The translations under genes and the position numbers were made by a program. DNA of 41,253 bases from an uncultured Collinsella sp. (GTDB taxonomy: Bacteria > Actinomycetota > Coriobacteriia > Coriobacteriales > Coriobacteriaceae), in contig CABUWD010000004.1 of the NCBI GenBank assembly GCA_902495155.1, positions 1-41,253 on the forward strand, read 5' to 3'. Under the pieces are notes generated by a model that was given only the letters and a program-made list of their open reading frames with translations, had not been told where the DNA came from and searched no databases. This document shows, piece by piece, positions 39,424-41,253 of this stretch. Within the stretch, counting starts at the first letter, position 1. Each line of letters begins with the position of its first letter.

Positions 39424-41103
39424 CTACTCCTGCTCGGACTCCTCAGCCTGCTTACGGCTGCGGATGAGGTGAGCCACGCCGATGCACAGCACCGCGCCAC
39501 CAGCGATCCAAGTGAAGGTCACACCGTTAAGACCGGTGAGGGGGAGGCCAACCTGCTTGGTATCGCCAACGGTGATGTTGAAGATGCCGTCCGTCTTCTC
39601 CGAGCCAGGCTTCACCGTCAGGCTGTTATCTCCGGTGTCGCCATAGGTGAGGCCGGCGATAACCTTGTCGCCCTGGCCAGTCGTAAGTTCTCCAGTGAGC
39701 CCAGTAAGACCAGCATCCGGATCATCGTCCTTCATGCTCGGCTTGATCTCGAAGGTGAAGGGGTCGACCTTAGCGTAACCAGAGGGGGCAGAAACCTCCG
39801 TGACGGTATAGGTGCCGGCGTCGAGACCAGTAACCTCGATGATGCCCTCGCCATTGGTCACAAACTCTTTGGGCGTTTCACCAAGGGACCCATTATCCTG
39901 GACAAACAAATTCGTGGATGCAACATCGTCTGCCGTGGTGGCCTGGATGGTGAACCTGGCGCCTTCGAGGGCCTTCTCGGTGCCCAAGTCGACCTTATTG
40001 ATCCTGAGGCCGTAGGTGTAATCCTTGACCGTGTCAGGCTTGGTCTCGCCGCGCTCGCTGGTCATGGGGTTATTGGAGTAGTTGAGCGTCACGGTGTTCT
40101 CGTTACCCTCGGTGCCCGCGACGACCGCATCCTTGTTGATTTGCGCCTTATAGGAGACGACGATGTAGGAGTCCTTGTTGACGTCCGCGACCTGCTTCAG
40201 ATTCTCGCAGGTCCACGTCGTTGTTTTGCTGCCATCGGCAGCGGCCGTGGCGGTCAACTCATTGAAGTTATCAGTAATATCCGTACCATCCGTGCGGGCG
40301 AGATCGCCCTTCGCGTCATCCCTGTTCTTATACAGGTAGACCTTAGCGCCCTTCTGCAGCGTCAGGCCCTTGGAAATCTTGTCGGAGAACTGATAGAAAT
40401 ACGTGTCGTACTTGTCGTAGTTCTCGGCAATGGTGCCGTAAAGGTTGTACGTCACGTTCTGGCCGATCTGGGAATCGGCAGCATCGTGCTCTGCATTATT
40501 GGCATCGCTTACGATCTTCTTCTCGACGGTGGGGACGCCCGTTTTCTCAGTGATGTTAACGGGCTTGCTTCCCACGACAGTGAAAATGGGAGACGTGCCC
40601 GCCTCGCCGACCCCGATGGTGTCAGCAGCGGTCACGAAGAGCCAGTAGCCGTGCCCAAGACCGGAGACGGTTTTGTTGTTCGTCTTCGCGCTTTCGGTAA
40701 GGCCGTCCACGGCGTCGGCAATCTTGTACGCAACGGAATTGGAGTCTACGCGGGTTGTCTTACCGGTTACCTTCACATTATTCGCGATCCAGTCCGCGGC
40801 GTCCTGGGCAGTCGCCCCCGCATAGGTCTCATCCTCTTTCCTGATGACGCCCTCGACAGCATCCTGCACCTCAAGGCTTGCCCACGTAATGTTGCTGACA
40901 CTTCCATCGTCGGCGACATCAGCATTAAAAATCTGATAGCCCTCGAACTCGGTAGTGTTACCATCAACGTTCTTGATGGTCACCGAGCCATCCGTACCCT
41001 CAGCAAACGCCATGGTCACCGGGGCCATCACGCCGCCGAAGCTCAGCGCTGCTGTGAGACCGGCGGTTACTGCCAGGCGTGCGATGTTCTTGCTCATGCT
41101 CAT
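39424..41103 (-). CDS. LPXTG-anchored pilin, SpaA/fimbrial isopeptide type
   Basis: 559-aa surface pilin. Signal peptide MSMSKNIARLAVTAGLTAAL onward, ending near AFAEG (about residue 35). Features of major pilins: a YWLFVTA segment, the pilin-type lysine in PTVEKKIVSD, CnaB-like domains starting YGLRINKVDLGTEKALEGA, an E-box-like YTVTEVSAPSGY, and sorting signal LPLTG at 520-524 with a membrane helix and RSRK tail. The sortase C downstream would polymerise it through the pilin lysine. ATG 41103 was chosen over 41097 and over upstream codons because GAGGAAAAG precedes it. Other pilus genes may lie right of the window. Confidence 0.92.
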   Translation of the reverse strand: MSMSKNIARLAVTAGLTAALSFGGVMAPVTMAFAEGTDGSVTIKNVDGNTTEFEGYQIFNADVADDGSVSNITWASLEVQDAVEGVIRKEDETYAGATAQDAADWIANNVKVTGKTTRVDSNSVAYKIADAVDGLTESAKTNNKTVSGLGHGYWLFVTAADTIGVGEAGTSPIFTVVGSKPVNITEKTGVPTVEKKIVSDANNAEHDAADSQIGQNVTYNLYGTIAENYDKYDTYFYQFSDKISKGLTLQKGAKVYLYKNRDDAKGDLARTDGTDITDNFNELTATAAADGSKTTTWTCENLKQVADVNKDSYIVVSYKAQINKDAVVAGTEGNENTVTLNYSNNPMTSERGETKPDTVKDYTYGLRINKVDLGTEKALEGARFTIQATTADDVASTNLFVQDNGSLGETPKEFVTNGEGIIEVTGLDAGTYTVTEVSAPSGYAKVDPFTFEIKPSMKDDDPDAGLTGLTGELTTGQGDKVIAGLTYGDTGDNSLTVKPGSEKTDGIFNITVGDTKQVGLPLTGLNGVTFTWIAGGAVLCIGVAHLIRSRKQAEESEQE

Positions 41104-41186
41104 CTTCTTTTCCTCTGCTTTCTGCTCGAATTCCATTTGATCTAAATCTGTCTGTCTGTGTCTTAGCATCTGTTTCGCTACGTCTC

Positions 41187-41205
41187 GCCCCGCTCTCTGC
41201 GGGGC
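41187..41205. other. hairpin in pilin leader region
   Basis: Stem GCCCCGC / GCGGGGC with loop TCTCT, about 85-100 nt upstream of the pilin start. A short CAGA tandem run lies between it and the gene (about 41147-41160). Possible leader structure; no promoter could be fixed in 41104-41253. Confidence 0.4.
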
Positions 41206-41253
41206 TGCCAGCTACTCTTTATGGCTGCCACCTCCCCGCTTGACCAGGAGCGC

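Noticed and set aside
39247..41145. 632-codon + strand frame opposite the pilin gene
   Set aside because: Antisense shadow; the - strand encodes a signal peptide, CnaB-like domains and LPLTG.

Overview
The window joins the late half of a tailed-phage genome (about 1-23000, all on the + strand) to bacterial chromosome (about 23005-41253). High GC, Gram-positive features (LPXTG pilin, class C sortase, GatCAB, DUF6110 beside a P-type ATPase) and protein resemblance by memory point to a gut actinobacterium of the class Coriobacteriia, most likely Collinsella. No database search was possible, so the genus is an inference.

Phage part. The order is that of a siphovirus late operon: terS, terL, portal, a minor head protein carrying a C-terminal JAMM-type domain, a small protein, scaffold, major capsid, a small Lys/Ala-rich protein, four head-tail connector proteins, tail tube with an Ig-like domain, two tail-assembly proteins, tape measure, distal tail, tail tip/Tal, two baseplate or fibre proteins, a diversity-generating retroelement (DGR), then lysis genes (membrane protein, holin, amidase). 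Integrase and repressor genes are not in the window and would lie left of position 1. The phage ends at the 3' end of ssrA (tmRNA, 23005-23368, - strand), a common integration site.

Central result. 17657-20707 is a complete DGR: a variable receptor-binding-type protein (17657-18565) whose last codons form the variable repeat VR (18426-18554), an Avd-like accessory protein (18670-19140), a template repeat TR (19164-19292) and a reverse transcriptase with YMDD (19496-20707). TR and VR align without gaps over 129 nt and differ at 13 positions; all 13 are adenines in TR (25 A in total), and none of the 104 non-A positions differ. This is the signature of adenine-specific mutagenic retrohoming. 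Avd and RT would copy TR RNA into mutated cDNA that replaces VR, diversifying a surface of the tail-tip protein and probably the phage host range. DGRs are a known class; whether this copy has been described cannot be told from sequence alone.

Chromosome part. In order: tmRNA (-), an unknown protein (+), a RelB-like antitoxin and PIN toxin pair (-) with a triple GCTAGC operator, a heavy-metal P-type ATPase with a DUF6110 partner (-), a heterodimeric ABC exporter (-) facing a divergent AraC-family regulator (+), an AAA/DUF4143 ATPase (-) with a large dyad at its promoter, the gatCAB operon (-) ending in a 32-bp perfect inverted repeat, a class C sortase (-) and an LPLTG pilin (-). Intergenic spaces here hold several long palindromes that look like dispersed repeats or terminators.
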